Shown in pieces: positions 1 through 8,619 of a stretch of 64,000 nucleotides of DNA. Both the position numbers and the translations under genes were made by a program. This DNA is from JAJYSO01 sp964579505. Lineage in GTDB: Bacteria > Bacteroidota > Bacteroidia > Flavobacteriales > Flavobacteriaceae. Location: positions 1-64,000 of the forward strand of contig CAZOGC010000010.1 in assembly GCA_964579505.1 (NCBI GenBank), given 5' to 3'. The notes under the pieces were generated by a model, which was not told the origin of the DNA, searched no databases, and was given only the letters and a program-made list of their open reading frames with translations. Numbering within the stretch: position 1 is the stretch's first letter; each line of letters starts with the position of its first letter.

Positions 1-46
1 GGTTTGGTACGTCAGCTACTGCCGTAAATTTTTTAAGTTTAGTCAT
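1..46 (-). CDS. argF': N-acyl-ornithine carbamoyltransferase, 5' end only
   Basis: An ATG at 46 opens a reading frame that runs off the left edge and reads MTKLKKFTAVADVPN. This resembles the N-terminus of the Bacteroidota carbamoyltransferases that act on N-succinyl- or N-acetyl-ornithine rather than free ornithine. The start overlaps the argD stop by 8 bases, as expected for translational coupling in an arginine operon. Only 15 residues are visible, so the call rests on this short match and on operon position. Substrate preference cannot be judged here. Confidence 0.6.
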   Translation of the reverse strand, partial: MTKLKKFTAVADVPN

Positions 47-1169
47 TTAATTCAGTTTTTAAAGCCTTAATTAAGGCGTCAATTTCAGTTTCAGTTACGC
101 CCAAAGACGGGAGAATACGCAAGGTGTTGGGTTGAGAAGCGTTACCGGTAAGGATATGGTGTGTTTTCAACAAGTTTAAACGCACCGGAGCACAAGCGCG
201 ATCGAGTTCAACCCCAACCATCAAGCCACGGGCACGCACTTCTTTGATGTGGTCAACTTCGTCTAATTTACAGCCAAAATAGTCGCCCATTTTTACGGCA
301 TTGTCCATCAATTTTTCAGCGTCTATCACCTCTAAAACCGCTAAAGCAGCTGCGCAGGCCAAATAGTTACCGCCAAAAGTGGTCCCTAACATTCCCTTTT
401 GAGGTTTGATTTTAGGCGAAATCAACAGACCGGCAACCGGAAAGCCATTGCCCATTCCTTTAGCCATCGTAATGATATCAGGTTTTACCCCACTACTCTG
501 GTGCGCAAAGAAATTTCCTGTACGGCCATAACCAGATTGCACCTCATCTGCAATAAAAACAGCATCGTTTTGTTGACAGAGTGTTGCGATGGTTTTTAAA
601 AACGCATCAGTTGGTAGTTGCACGCCGCCAACGCCTTGAATACCTTCAACAATTACCGATGAAAAATCGTGTTCAGCAAAGGCTTGTTTTACGGCTTCAA
701 CATCGTTAAAGGGCGCAAAAACAACATTGTCAGATTCATTTACCGGCGCGACAATTTTTTTGTTATCTGTTGCCGCTACGGCCACTGAAGTGCGTCCGTG
801 AAAGGCTTTTGAAAAAGCTAAGACTTTCTTTTTTCCGTTGTGAAAAGACGCTAATTTGATGGCATTTTCATTAGCCTCAGCACCGGAGTTAACCATAAAC
901 AATTGGTAATCGTTATAACCGCTAAGACGCCCTAAAAGATCAGCTACTTCTTGTTGAATAGAAATATGGACTGAGTTAGAATAAAATCCGATATTTTTAA
1001 GCTGCTCACTAATTGTTTCTACATAATGTGGATGAGAATGCCCAATAGAAATCACAGCGTGTCCGCCGTATAAATCTAAATATTTATGAGATTTATCATC
1101 CCACAGATAACAACCATTGGCCCTAACCGGCGTTAAATCAAAAAGGTTGTAAACATTAAATAATTCCAT
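39..1169 (-). CDS. argD: Acetylornithine/succinylornithine aminotransferase
   Basis: PLP-dependent class III aminotransferase of 376 residues. It transfers an amino group from glutamate to N-acyl-glutamate semialdehyde, giving N-acyl-ornithine in arginine synthesis. The cofactor lysine is K237 in MAKGMGNG, the PLP-binding aspartate is D208 in IADEV, and NSGAEA at 94-99 is the phosphate-binding loop. It lies in the arginine operon 20 bases after argC and overlaps the carbamoyltransferase start. In Bacteroidota the acyl group is often succinyl, which fits the cluster, but the enzyme alone does not reveal this. Length and motifs are normal for ArgD. Confidence 0.93.
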   Translation of the reverse strand: MELFNVYNLFDLTPVRANGCYLWDDKSHKYLDLYGGHAVISIGHSHPHYVETISEQLKNIGFYSNSVHISIQQEVADLLGRLSGYNDYQLFMVNSGAEANENAIKLASFHNGKKKVLAFSKAFHGRTSVAVAATDNKKIVAPVNESDNVVFAPFNDVEAVKQAFAEHDFSSVIVEGIQGVGGVQLPTDAFLKTIATLCQQNDAVFIADEVQSGYGRTGNFFAHQSSGVKPDIITMAKGMGNGFPVAGLLISPKIKPQKGMLGTTFGGNYLACAAALAVLEVIDAEKLMDNAVKMGDYFGCKLDEVDHIKEVRARGLMVGVELDRACAPVRLNLLKTHHILTGNASQPNTLRILPSLGVTETEIDALIKALKTELND

Positions 1170-1189
1170 TATATCTTATTTTTATCGAC

Positions 1190-2164
1190 TTAATAAGCCA
1201 TAGGTTTGAGATGAAGACCTGTATCTTCAGCAAAACCAAACATCAAATTCATATTTTGAACGGCCTGCCCGGCAGCTCCTTTTAGCAAATTGTCAATTGC
1301 GGCGTGTACGACCAAAACATTTCCTTGTTTTTCTAATTGTATCACACACTTATTGGTGCTTACAATTTGTTTTAAATTGATAGCTTGTTTTGACACGTGC
1401 ACGAAGACTTCATTTTTATAAAAATATTCATAAAGCGCGTACAAATCATCTAAGCTATCCGCTATTTCTACAGCGGCGCTAATAAATATTCCACGCGGAA
1501 AATCGCCTCGCCAAGGCACAAAATTCACTTGTACTTCAGCCTTATTAAGATGCTCTAAAGTCAACTTAATCTCATCCATATGCTGATGAGTTAAGGTTTT
1601 ATAGGCCGACACATTGTTGGCGCGCCAAGAATAGTGAGTGGTCGGTTTAGGCTCCACCCCTGCTCCGGTACTTCCGGTAATTCCGGTAGCAAACACTTTT
1701 TTGAGTTTTTGTTGACTAGCCAAAGGAAGCAAGGCGTATTGTAATCCTGAAGCAAAACAACCCGAATTGGCTACGGCATTAGCTGTTTTGATTTCTTCTT
1801 TGTGTACTTCTAAAAGTCCATAAATAAATTGACGGTTTTTAAACTGTCCGTTTAATCGAAAATCATTACTCAAGTCAATTAATTTAGTCTCCGCAGGGAC
1901 AGCGTGCGCTTCTAACCAAGGTTTACTTTGCTTATGCGGCAAACACAAAAACAAAATATCAACTGATTGATCAGCCTCCGCAACAAAAGTCAGGTCTGTT
2001 TCACCAAATAAATCTTGATGTAGATCCGTTATTTTTTGTCCGGCACAACTTCTACTCGTCGTAAAACACAAGTCAACATTAGGATGATTGAGCAACAAAC
2101 GCGTCAACTCTCCTCCTGTATATCCGGTTCCACCTATAATTCCTGCTTTAATTTTATGACTCAT
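1190..2164 (-). CDS. argC: N-acetyl-gamma-glutamyl-phosphate reductase
   Basis: NADPH-dependent reductase of 324 residues that turns N-acyl-glutamyl phosphate into the semialdehyde used by ArgD. A Rossmann loop, GGTGYTGGEL, is at residues 11-20, and the catalytic cysteine is C136 in NSGCFASG. The ATG at 2164 overlaps the end of argG by 11 bases, so argG, argC and argD are very likely translated from one transcript. Nothing in the sequence is unusual for the family. Confidence 0.95.
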   Translation of the reverse strand: MSHKIKAGIIGGTGYTGGELTRLLLNHPNVDLCFTTSRSCAGQKITDLHQDLFGETDLTFVAEADQSVDILFLCLPHKQSKPWLEAHAVPAETKLIDLSNDFRLNGQFKNRQFIYGLLEVHKEEIKTANAVANSGCFASGLQYALLPLASQQKLKKVFATGITGSTGAGVEPKPTTHYSWRANNVSAYKTLTHQHMDEIKLTLEHLNKAEVQVNFVPWRGDFPRGIFISAAVEIADSLDDLYALYEYFYKNEVFVHVSKQAINLKQIVSTNKCVIQLEKQGNVLVVHAAIDNLLKGAAGQAVQNMNLMFGFAEDTGLHLKPMAY

Positions 2165-3353
2165 AATTTCCGTTTATTTGGTGGTAAATAGTGAGTGAAT
2201 TTGCTAAGATTTTAGAGAAGCCTTTGACATCTTCACCCGTCCAAGCTTTGTTCATTTCACCATATTGTGCAAATTTGTTAGACATTAAATCATAAGGCGA
2301 TTCAATTCCCTTAACAATAAATCGATAAGGCAATAACGATACAAAAACCCTCCCGGTTACGCTGTTTTGCGTTCCTTCAAAAAAGGCTTCGATGTTACGC
2401 ATTACCGGCTCTAAAAACAAAGCCTCGTGCAACCACTTGCCATACATTGTTGCCATTTGGTCTTTGACCATCATCTGATTTTGAGACAAGGTGTGTTTTT
2501 CGAGCAAGTGATGTGCTTTAATACTGATTAATGCTGAAGCCGCTTCAAAACCTACTCGCCCTTTAATACCGATAATGGTATCGCCAACGTGAATATCGCG
2601 ACCAATACCAAAAGGAGCCGCTAAGCTTTCCAGTTTTTTAATAGCCTGCGAGGGGTGTGTGAATTTTTCGTCATTAATCCCTACTAATTCACCTTTTTCA
2701 AACACCAAAACGTGATCTTCAGGCGTTGTTTTTTCAACTTGAGACGGGAATGCTTCTTCCGGCAAATATTGATCAGAAGTCAAGGTTTCTTTTCCTCCTA
2801 CTGAAGTTCCCCAAAGTCCTTTATTGATAGAGTATTTAGCCTTCTCAAAATCCATATCTACATTGTGCTTTTTTAAGAAAGCTATCTCTTCCTCACGACT
2901 CAATTGATTGTCGCGAATAGGCGTGATAATTTCGACGCCCGGCGCCATAATTTGAAATACCACATCAAAACGCACTTGATCATTACCGGCGCCAGTGGAG
3001 CCGTGACAAATAGCTTGCGCGTCGATTTTCACTGCGTAATCAGCAATAGCCTGCGCCTGAATAGTACGCTCAGCACTTACTGATAGCGGATAGGTGTTGT
3101 TTTTAAGCACATTGCCAAACAGCAAGTATTTTACACAAGAATCGTAATAACTTTCTACCGCATCAATACATTGATAAGAAGCCACGCCTAAATCTAATGC
3201 CTTTTTTTCGATGATTGCAATTTCGTCAGCAGAGAAACCGCCTGTATTTACCGTTACGGCGTGCACCTCACAGTTTAGCGTTTTAGAAAGACACAAGGCA
3301 CAATAAGTGGTATCTAAGCCTCCACTATAGGCTAAAACTACTTTATTTTTCAT
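2154..3353 (-). CDS. argG: Argininosuccinate synthase
   Basis: ATP-dependent ligase joining citrulline and aspartate, the penultimate step to arginine. The ATP pyrophosphatase P-loop SGGLDT lies at residues 10-15 when the ATG at 3353 is used, giving 399 residues. The frame extends 8 codons further upstream, but the ATG at 3353 puts the P-loop at the usual place and overlaps the preceding GNAT gene by 11 bases, matching the spacing used elsewhere in this operon. Family assignment is secure. Confidence 0.95.
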   Translation of the reverse strand: MKNKVVLAYSGGLDTTYCALCLSKTLNCEVHAVTVNTGGFSADEIAIIEKKALDLGVASYQCIDAVESYYDSCVKYLLFGNVLKNNTYPLSVSAERTIQAQAIADYAVKIDAQAICHGSTGAGNDQVRFDVVFQIMAPGVEIITPIRDNQLSREEEIAFLKKHNVDMDFEKAKYSINKGLWGTSVGGKETLTSDQYLPEEAFPSQVEKTTPEDHVLVFEKGELVGINDEKFTHPSQAIKKLESLAAPFGIGRDIHVGDTIIGIKGRVGFEAASALISIKAHHLLEKHTLSQNQMMVKDQMATMYGKWLHEALFLEPVMRNIEAFFEGTQNSVTGRVFVSLLPYRFIVKGIESPYDLMSNKFAQYGEMNKAWTGEDVKGFSKILANSLTIYHQINGNYES

Positions 3354-3894
3354 CGTTTTTATGTTTTGAAGGATCAAATAACATTGCTGTACACAGACAA
3401 TGTTTTCTATTTTTACTTTTTAAGATTTGAAAATTGACACAAGTTTCACAGCCTTTCCAAAAGGCCTTATCTTGTGTTAACTCAGAATAAGTCACTGGTG
3501 AATAGCCCAGTTCGCTATTGATTTTCATCACGGCTAAGCCTGTGGTTAATCCAAATATTTTAGAATCCGGATAATTTTCACGCGACAATTTAAATACGGC
3601 TTGTTTAATTTTACGCGCTAGGCCGTGTTGGCGAAACTGCGGATTGACAATCAGTCCTGAGTTGGCTACATACTTGCCGTGTGTCCAGGTTTCGATATAA
3701 CTAAATCCGGCCCAGGTACCATCATCAGTAAGAGCGATTATTGCTTTACCCTCTCGCATTTTTTGTTCAACATATTCAGGCGTACGCTTAGCGATACCAG
3801 TTCCGCGCACTTTTGCAGAACTCGCCATTTCATCAACAATAATTTGTGTAAAATTGCAGTCTCTAGAGTCTGCTTGTCTTATAATGAATTTCAC
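3343..3894 (-). CDS. GNAT acyltransferase heading the arginine operon
   Basis: GNAT-fold protein of 183 residues. The acyl-CoA pyrophosphate loop is visible around residues 84-96 (NPQFRQHGLARKI). It is the first gene of the arg operon and its stop overlaps argG. Bacteroidota lack a classical argA or argJ in such clusters, and this type of protein has been proposed to make N-succinylglutamate (from memory, based on the Bacteroides homologue), so it is the best candidate for the first committed step. The C-terminus is odd for a GNAT: cysteines C149, C152, C166 and C168 form CX2C...CXC, which could bind metal or respond to redox state. The fold is well supported; the substrate is inferred from context. 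Confidence 0.75.
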   Translation of the reverse strand: MKFIIRQADSRDCNFTQIIVDEMASSAKVRGTGIAKRTPEYVEQKMREGKAIIALTDDGTWAGFSYIETWTHGKYVANSGLIVNPQFRQHGLARKIKQAVFKLSRENYPDSKIFGLTTGLAVMKINSELGYSPVTYSELTQDKAFWKGCETCVNFQILKSKNRKHCLCTAMLFDPSKHKNDEK

Positions 3895-3923
3895 TGCTAT
3901 AACAATACTTAAAATTTAGCTGA

Positions 3924-3931
3924 CAAATCTA
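3924..3931 (-). promoter_or_regulatory. Candidate -7 element of the arginine operon
   Basis: TAGATTTG on the minus strand matches the Bacteroidota TAnnTTTG -7 element and lies 30 bases before the GNAT start codon. No TTG is found at the expected -33 distance, so this is a weak call. Confidence 0.3.
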
Positions 3932-4264
3932 TACTATATGTTTATATATTTTAGTATTACTAGTTATGATATTTATTTACAAGTATTAAAATAGTTTTAT
4001 TATCTATTTTTATGTAAATAATATTAATATGGATTTGAAAATAACAATAAGAAAGAGTTATTCTGGTGATTTTATCTATTTCTGTCTCAAAGAAAAGACC
4101 CAAAAAACTGGTTTCTGGAGGTGTAAATTGATTGAAAACGCCGTTAAAAATGCGTAAAGGGTAAAATGAAGGGCAAAGATTGCATCGTATAACGGGGAAA
4201 AAGACTAAAAAGGGACGGGGTTAGGATAAAGAGAAAATTCTTTAGAGTTATTCTTTTAGTTTCT

Positions 4265-4293
4265 GTTCTTTTTTGCATTGCCCAAAAAAGAAC
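4265..4293. repeat. 11-bp perfect inverted repeat
   Basis: GTTCTTTTTTG (4265-4275) is mirrored exactly by CAAAAAAGAAC (4283-4293) around a 7-base loop. The following bases continue with another AACCAAAAAAG stretch. Similar AAAAAGTAACC/AAAAAGAACC hairpins are familiar from flavobacterial intergenic DNA, so this is probably an interspersed repeat. It is not followed by a clean U-tract that would mark a terminator for either neighbour. Confidence 0.5.
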
Positions 4294-4311
4294 CAAAAAA
4301 GTCTAGACTTA

Positions 4312-4443
4312 CTAAAAAAATAGAAGAAAATACTACGGAACCATCAGCCACTGGATTAAAATAACTTGCCTCCTACCGTCGGCGTCGAGCAGATTTTAAT
4401 CCTCAGGCCAACGCTGCTTCCTTGATTTTTACTATTTTTTTAG
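4312..4443. repeat. 132-bp element with nested inverted repeats
   Basis: The ends are a perfect 12-bp inverted repeat, CTAAAAAAATAG at 4312-4323 and its complement at 4432-4443. A second perfect 10-bp pair, GGATTAAAAT at 4353-4362 and its complement at 4393-4402, lies inside. In both arms the spacer between the two repeats is exactly 29 bases, so the arms are symmetric. The central part is clearly more GC-rich than its surroundings. It contains no reading frame. The architecture suggests a MITE- or REP-like non-coding element. Confidence 0.5.
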
Positions 4444-4670
4444 ATAGGTCGTTGACAAATCCCCACTACTTTTAATTATAATCGGGATATTTTACAACAA
4501 TATGCTTACAAATATTTGTATCTCAATTTATTACATTCATTACGTAAGCGTATAACTCTAAAATTCTTTATTTAAACGCAGAGAGTGTGGATAAACACAT
4601 TATTGTTGCAAGTAAAAGTAAAGAATAGCTGAAAATTGTTCCGTTAGATAAGGCAACGACAGTCTACTTT

Positions 4671-5054
4671 TTATAGATATTGGGGCAAAATAGCCGCATT
4701 TATTTGGGCATGTGAGTTGTGATAGACTACCTTTTCATTTTTTAATAAGATGAGCTGAGGAGATTCGTGCCATACTTGAAAACGAGCGGCTATTTCTTGT
4801 GAAACAGTACGCCGTTCTAGTACGTTTACCCCATAGAGCATTAGTTTATCATCCCATTCGTTGCGATACTCAGCTTCAAAACGACGCAACACCATCTTAC
4901 TTATTCCGCAGCGTGTAGAATGTTTATAGATTACGACTAGCTTACCGTTAGATTGCAACAGCAGTTTATCTAACTGCTCAACCGACTCTAAAAAATGCCA
5001 AGGCAGTATTTTTTGTTCTTCTTTTTTCTTTGACCGTGTTCCGAATAGTTTCAT
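4671..5054 (-). CDS. ytxJ: Bacillithiol-system redox protein YtxJ
   Basis: Thioredoxin-fold protein of 127 residues in the YtxJ family, thought to act as a monothiol bacilliredoxin-like protein in organisms that use bacillithiol. The single active-site cysteine is C49 in HSTRCGIS, and the cis-proline is P99 in WHESPQ. There is no signal peptide, so it should be cytosolic. It lies 52 bases after the wzc-like gene on the same strand, possibly as the last gene of that transcript. The presence of bshC at 20-21.7 kb supports a bacillithiol-making host. Confidence 0.88.
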   Translation of the reverse strand: MKLFGTRSKKKEEQKILPWHFLESVEQLDKLLLQSNGKLVVIYKHSTRCGISKMVLRRFEAEYRNEWDDKLMLYGVNVLERRTVSQEIAARFQVWHESPQLILLKNEKVVYHNSHAQINAAILPQYL

Positions 5055-5106
5055 ATACCCCTATTTATTTTTGTAAAGATACAAATCAACTATATGTGAA
5101 GAATAC

Positions 5107-7512
5107 TTACCACTTTTTCCACCAAGGCTTTTTTGCATCTTCTGAATAGCCATATCCGTAACCATAGTTATAACTATAGCCATAGCCATATCGTGTATTT
5201 TTACCTATGCCATTAATAATGATGCCTATATGTTTTAATTTACCAACATTTACCATTTTTTCGACATGCTCCATCAATTTTTTGTCGGTATAATTGGCCC
5301 GAGTCACATAAAGTGTTATGTCTGCATAATCTGAAATAAGTAAGGTATCTGTTACTAACAACGTTGGGGCAGTGTCTACAATAATACAGTCATACTGCTC
5401 TTTGGCTTCATCTAAAAGTTCTTTAAACCGATTACTCATCAATAGTTCTGCCGGGTTGGGAGGAATAGCTCCTGAAGTAATTAAATGGAGGTTCTCAAAA
5501 TATTTATCTCCGGTATGAATCAAATCACTCATTTTTAGTGTATCATCACTCAAATAATGTGTAACCCCTTTATCGTTTTTTTGAATGCCCTCATAATATC
5601 TATGGGTCTGTGGGTTACGCAAATCGCATCCAATAATCAATGTTTTTTTACCGGTTGAAGCTATACTATGCGCTGTATTAACGGCAGTAAATGTTTTTCC
5701 TTCTCCTTTTATAGTAGAAGTAACGAATATAAGTTGTGCGTGTTCTTTGTTTTTATGAACCGAATTAAAATATGCTAAATTGGTTCTTAATATTCTAAAC
5801 GCTTCTGCCAAAATACTGTGATCGTTGCGTATAATAAGCAAGTTTTCTCCTTTTTCTACTTGCGGAACCTCAGCTAACACCGGAATATTAGGCAATAGTG
5901 CTTCAATACTTTCTCTGCCGGATATTTTGGTGTCAAACAAGAATTTAATGTATAAAAAACCAAAAGGAATCAATACGCCTAAAATTAGCCCTCCTAAATA
6001 AATAATTTTTGATTTGGGAGCGATAGGAATGGGGTTCGTATAGGCATAATCTACCACTTTTATGCTAGGAGTAGTAACCGAGTACTGTAAGGCTGCCTCT
6101 TCTCTCTTTTGCAACAAGAAGAGATACAATTTTTCTTTTATCTCTCGCTGTCTAACAATGCCTCGCATGCCTTTGGTCATCTGGGGTATTTTGTATAGTT
6201 GGTTAGCAGAAGCATCTTCTCTACTCTTCAGGTTTTGTAAAGAAATGGTTAAACTATGAATATAGCCATCTACACTGGTGACTATATTTTGTTTAATGTT
6301 ATCTAATTTAGTTTCTATAGATTTGACATAGGGGTTTTTTAAAGTTGCGGACGTTAACAAGTCGTTGCGTACAGCAACTTGTTCGTTATACAAAGCCGTA
6401 AGTTGGTTGACGGCATCGCTTTCAATACCCAAATTAGCCGGAAGCAAGGTGTATTTCTTACTTTTGGTTAGTTGTTGTTTAAAGGCTTTAGCCATTTCTA
6501 TCTGTACTTGAATTTGAAATCTTTTTTGCTCTGATTCAAATTCTTTTCCATAAAGTTGTTTAGTGGTAGACTCTAGTGTAACTAGTCTGTTAGATTGTTT
6601 GTAATTAACCAACCCGGTTTCAACGGTATCCAATTCATGAGACAATAAACGTAGCCGTTGCGTTACAAATAGTTCGGTACGTTTAGAAACCAGTTGTTTA
6701 TCGCGAATACCATCTTCGTTAAATTTTTGAATAAGGGTGTTGATAATTGCCTCGTTTTTAGTTGTATTGCTTCCTTTATAGGCAATATTAAGAACATCAC
6801 TATCATCTCCCACTTGGGTAACGGTAATATTTTTGAGAATATGGTCTATAGCATCAGCCGTAAAAATGTGTTTAAACGTATAATGATTTTCCGAATCATC
6901 TGTTGAGGTAACCGTATAAAGCGGGTTTTTGATAACGATAAAATTATAAGCCCCCATTTTGATGGGAACATTATAAGAAGCTTTTTTAGGCGGCACCTCG
7001 TCTTCTATTCCTATCGTAAACTGAGTAGGAGAAGTTAGTGTAACAGTAAATATCGGCAGTTCTTCATCATTAGATAATACACTATCTACCTCATTCCATC
7101 TTACAATAAAAGGAGTTTGACGTTGCCATATTTCAACGTCTTTTATACCATCATCAAGATAATATACCGTATTGAGATGTAAACTTTTAACTACCGAATC
7201 TAATAACTTTCTTGACTTGATAACTTCTATTTCATTTTCAAGATTAACCTTGTCCATGTTCAATAAATCACTTGCTCCTTCAAGTCCGGAGAGGTCTATT
7301 CCATTGTCCTTTGGTTCTAAAATTTTTATTTCGGCAGTCGTTTTATAGACGGTTGTTGAATAGTGGGCATAGATAAAAGCTATGGCTACACAGGTTACTA
7401 CCCCCAACACAAACCAACGCCAGTAATGCAAGTATTGAAAAACTAATTTTTTAATATCTTCTTCTTGACCTTCATTTTCAATCTCAAAGGCCCTTTGATT
7501 GTCCTCTTTCAT
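5107..7512 (-). CDS. wzc: Wzc-like polysaccharide co-polymerase and tyrosine autokinase
   Basis: Inner-membrane protein of 801 residues that controls export and chain length of capsule or exopolysaccharide. Membrane segments at about 32-49 and 503-526 enclose a periplasmic Wzz-like part with a long helical region. The cytoplasmic BY-kinase domain has Walker A (TSTIKGEGKT, 598-607), Walker A' with D630 (LIIGCDL) and Walker B with D713 (IIVDTAP). The tail is a strictly alternating tyrosine cluster, YGYGYSYNYGYGYGYS at 775-790, with eight tyrosines as autophosphorylation sites. It follows the wza-like gene by 8 bases. No glycosyltransferase or flippase genes are adjacent, so the polymer is unknown. 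Confidence 0.92.
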   Translation of the reverse strand: MKEDNQRAFEIENEGQEEDIKKLVFQYLHYWRWFVLGVVTCVAIAFIYAHYSTTVYKTTAEIKILEPKDNGIDLSGLEGASDLLNMDKVNLENEIEVIKSRKLLDSVVKSLHLNTVYYLDDGIKDVEIWQRQTPFIVRWNEVDSVLSNDEELPIFTVTLTSPTQFTIGIEDEVPPKKASYNVPIKMGAYNFIVIKNPLYTVTSTDDSENHYTFKHIFTADAIDHILKNITVTQVGDDSDVLNIAYKGSNTTKNEAIINTLIQKFNEDGIRDKQLVSKRTELFVTQRLRLLSHELDTVETGLVNYKQSNRLVTLESTTKQLYGKEFESEQKRFQIQVQIEMAKAFKQQLTKSKKYTLLPANLGIESDAVNQLTALYNEQVAVRNDLLTSATLKNPYVKSIETKLDNIKQNIVTSVDGYIHSLTISLQNLKSREDASANQLYKIPQMTKGMRGIVRQREIKEKLYLFLLQKREEAALQYSVTTPSIKVVDYAYTNPIPIAPKSKIIYLGGLILGVLIPFGFLYIKFLFDTKISGRESIEALLPNIPVLAEVPQVEKGENLLIIRNDHSILAEAFRILRTNLAYFNSVHKNKEHAQLIFVTSTIKGEGKTFTAVNTAHSIASTGKKTLIIGCDLRNPQTHRYYEGIQKNDKGVTHYLSDDTLKMSDLIHTGDKYFENLHLITSGAIPPNPAELLMSNRFKELLDEAKEQYDCIIVDTAPTLLVTDTLLISDYADITLYVTRANYTDKKLMEHVEKMVNVGKLKHIGIIINGIGKNTRYGYGYSYNYGYGYGYSEDAKKPWWKKW

Positions 7513-7520
7513 AATTTTTT

Positions 7521-8294
7521 CTACCTAAATATAATTACAGCAGCACTTAACAAAATGGAAGCCACAGAAAGAATATTTCCAACGGTTCCAATATACCCGG
7601 CCGTTTTTACTTTAGGATTATTGGGGGGTACATAAACCACATCATTTTGTCGTAGATAATAAAAAGGACTGTTCATCCAATCTGATTTAGTTAAATCAAT
7701 ATGTTTATACACGCGTTGATCTCCCTGGGTTCTAATAATCAAAATATTGTGGCGTTGCCCATGTATGGTAAGGTCTCCAGCCATTCCTAATACTTGTGGT
7801 AGTGTAATTTGAGCATCCGAAATAGGAAAGGTTCCGGGGCTTTTAACTTCTCCCAACACTGTAACTTTGTAGTTTATTCGACGAACAGAAACGGTTAATG
7901 ATGAGACATAAGGCGCTATCTTTCGCTTTAATAATTTTTCAATTTGATTGGTTGTTTTTCCCAACACATGAATGGCACCTAGCTGAGGAAAAACAATATC
8001 TCCATCTTTGTCTACTAAATAGCCTTTTAATTTGAGGAGTGCTATATTGTTAGAATTAACACTTAGACTACTAGAGGTTCCGGGTTTGTCAAATTGGAAC
8101 GGAATTAGAGCCTTGGGGTCTAAAGAAGTTAAACGAATGTACAAGATATCATCAACCTGAATAGTAGGTTGTTGAATAATGGAGTCTATATTAGTAAGTT
8201 GGGTATTTTCTATATTCTGAAAGTACAGAATATCCTGTTTTGAGGCACAACTCACTAAAGACAATGCGAAAAGAATAAAAATCAGTTTTTTCAT
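7521..8294 (-). CDS. wza: Wza-like outer-membrane polysaccharide export lipoprotein
   Basis: Secreted lipoprotein of 257 residues using the ATG at 8294. The leader MKKLIFILFALSLVSC ends in lipobox LVSC with the acylated cysteine at 16. A polysaccharide-export domain follows (region starting around DDILYIRL), then an SLBB-like segment, and the C-terminus ends in a hydrophobic helix (NILSVASILLSAAVIIF) that in Wza-type proteins forms the outer-membrane barrel. It is shorter than E. coli Wza, as is common in Bacteroidota. It lies directly before the wzc-like gene, its partner in the trans-envelope export channel. The longer frame from 8306 is less likely because it would push the leader inward. 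Confidence 0.9.
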   Translation of the reverse strand: MKKLIFILFALSLVSCASKQDILYFQNIENTQLTNIDSIIQQPTIQVDDILYIRLTSLDPKALIPFQFDKPGTSSSLSVNSNNIALLKLKGYLVDKDGDIVFPQLGAIHVLGKTTNQIEKLLKRKIAPYVSSLTVSVRRINYKVTVLGEVKSPGTFPISDAQITLPQVLGMAGDLTIHGQRHNILIIRTQGDQRVYKHIDLTKSDWMNSPFYYLRQNDVVYVPPNNPKVKTAGYIGTVGNILSVASILLSAAVIIFR

Positions 8295-8619
8295 AATAGG
8301 TAACAAATATATAATTTTATACGTAAGCCCTCACATTTTTTTAACACAAAGTAATAGCCTACATCTCTCAATACCTTACTGTAAAAGATTATCTATATCT
8401 CTTTTAAAAGGGCAGCTTTATCATTTCTTTCACCCCTATTTAGATGGCAAATAGGTATCTTTAAAAATCTTATGAGAATAATACTCATTTAGGGCTGCAA
8501 CTTTGTAGATACTGAAAAAATGGCATCGTATAATTGAAAAAAAAACGTCATTTTGTCGCTTTTATTGTAAGGCATGTTTATTGACAAGAATTAAGTACTT
8601 TATTGTTAAAACAAAAGCT
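8295..8619. other. Divergent intergenic region between wza and clpB
   Basis: About 325 bases without a gene, which must hold the promoters of the leftward export operon and of clpB. A small inverted repeat (CCTATTT at 8435-8441 and AAATAGG at 8449-8455) and the motif GCATCGTATAA (8523-8533) are visible. No perfect TAnnTTTG element with a correctly spaced TTG was found for either gene, and I see no known heat-shock operator. Confidence 0.5.

Larger units (their letters stand above)
3895..4670. other. 776-base gene-free interval
   Basis: No convincing coding frame or tRNA is seen between the arginine operon and ytxJ. The stretch is AT-rich, with a locally more GC-rich island near 4360-4430. 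It holds a short hairpin (4265-4293), a longer element with inverted ends (4312-4443), a TGTGGATAA motif near 4587, and GCATCGTATAA at 4182. It looks like a collection site for interspersed repeats between two leftward transcription units. Confidence 0.6.

Noticed and set aside
8581..8619. TTG start upstream of clpB
   Set aside because: Adds 13 residues with no homology; the ATG at 8620 gives the usual ClpB length.
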